DNA of 6,820 bases from CALGLS01 sp047626155 (lineage in GTDB: Bacteria; Bacteroidota; Bacteroidia; Chitinophagales; Saprospiraceae): positions 1 through 6,820 of the forward strand of contig JBLHRR010000214.1 in the NCBI GenBank assembly GCA_047626155.1, written 5' to 3'. The notes beneath the pieces are model-generated. The model had not been told where the DNA came from and searched no databases. It worked only from the letters and a program-made list of their open reading frames with translations. This document shows positions 6,722 to 6,820 of the stretch, piece after piece. The number at the start of each line of letters is the position of its first letter. Positions within the stretch are counted from its first letter, which is position 1. The translations under genes and the position numbers were made by a program.

Positions 6722-6820
6722 TTGTTAATGTTCCCACTAAGGTGTCACCACTTGATTATCAATGTTTAAAGTCTGCTACTAATTATAAGAAAAAATTTGC
6801 CGTTATTCTTTAGCAGTTGG
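6722..6820. other. Region downstream of rlmH with no supported gene
   Basis: These 99 bases are AT-rich. No strong GC-rich hairpin followed by a U-run is visible, so no rlmH terminator can be named. CTGCTA at 6773-6778 and TAGCAG at 6811-6816 are complementary but 32 bases apart, too weak to call. Minus-strand frames entering from the right edge could be the end of a convergent gene, but too little is present to say. Confidence 0.5.

Noticed and set aside
6773..6816. CTGCTA and TAGCAG as a terminator hairpin after rlmH
   Set aside because: There are only six pairs across a 32-base loop and no following T-run within the window.
6769..6820. Possible end of a convergent minus-strand gene entering from the right edge
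   Set aside because: Two different minus-strand frames end with plausible short C-termini here. About 15 codons or fewer are visible and neither shows a motif, so chance cannot be excluded.

Overview
The window looks like chromosomal DNA from a member of the Bacteroidota. The evidence is moderately low GC, AT-rich leaders with no clear Shine-Dalgarno, a large lipoprotein of the Bacteroidota-type alpha-2-macroglobulin family, and an RlmH with the sequence flavour of that phylum. I cannot name a genus from sequence alone.

Positions 1-5923 (minus strand) are one uninterrupted reading frame of 1974 visible codons. It encodes an exported alpha-2-macroglobulin (A2M) family protein. It has a lipoprotein-type signal, a long alpha-helical N-terminal region, a series of beta-sandwich (MG) domains, an Arg-rich then acid-rich variable segment in the place of the bait region, the A2M/MG7 signature, and a thioester domain with an intact Cys-Thr-Glu-Gln motif. 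The 3' end runs off the left edge within the last (receptor-binding-like) domain. Almost all shorter open frames across this stretch are shadows of this gene.

Positions 5924-6247 are a divergent intergenic region of 324 bp. It is AT-rich apart from two GC-rich patches, which form a 17-bp inverted repeat (16/17 matched, arms at 5975-5991 and 6179-6195). A weak Bacteroidota-type promoter candidate for the rightward gene lies between the arms.

Positions 6248-6721 (plus strand) encode a complete RlmH, the SPOUT methyltransferase that modifies pseudouridine 1915 of 23S rRNA. The reading frame stays open upstream to an ATG at 6155, but family alignment favours the start at 6248. Positions 6722-6820 show no supported gene.

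The two genes are transcribed away from each other and have no evident functional link: one is an envelope protease-trap-type protein and the other a ribosome maturation enzyme. I found no phage, transposase, CRISPR, toxin-antitoxin or RNA-gene signal. The least explained parts are the inverted repeat between the genes and the charge-polarised bait-like segment of the A2M protein.
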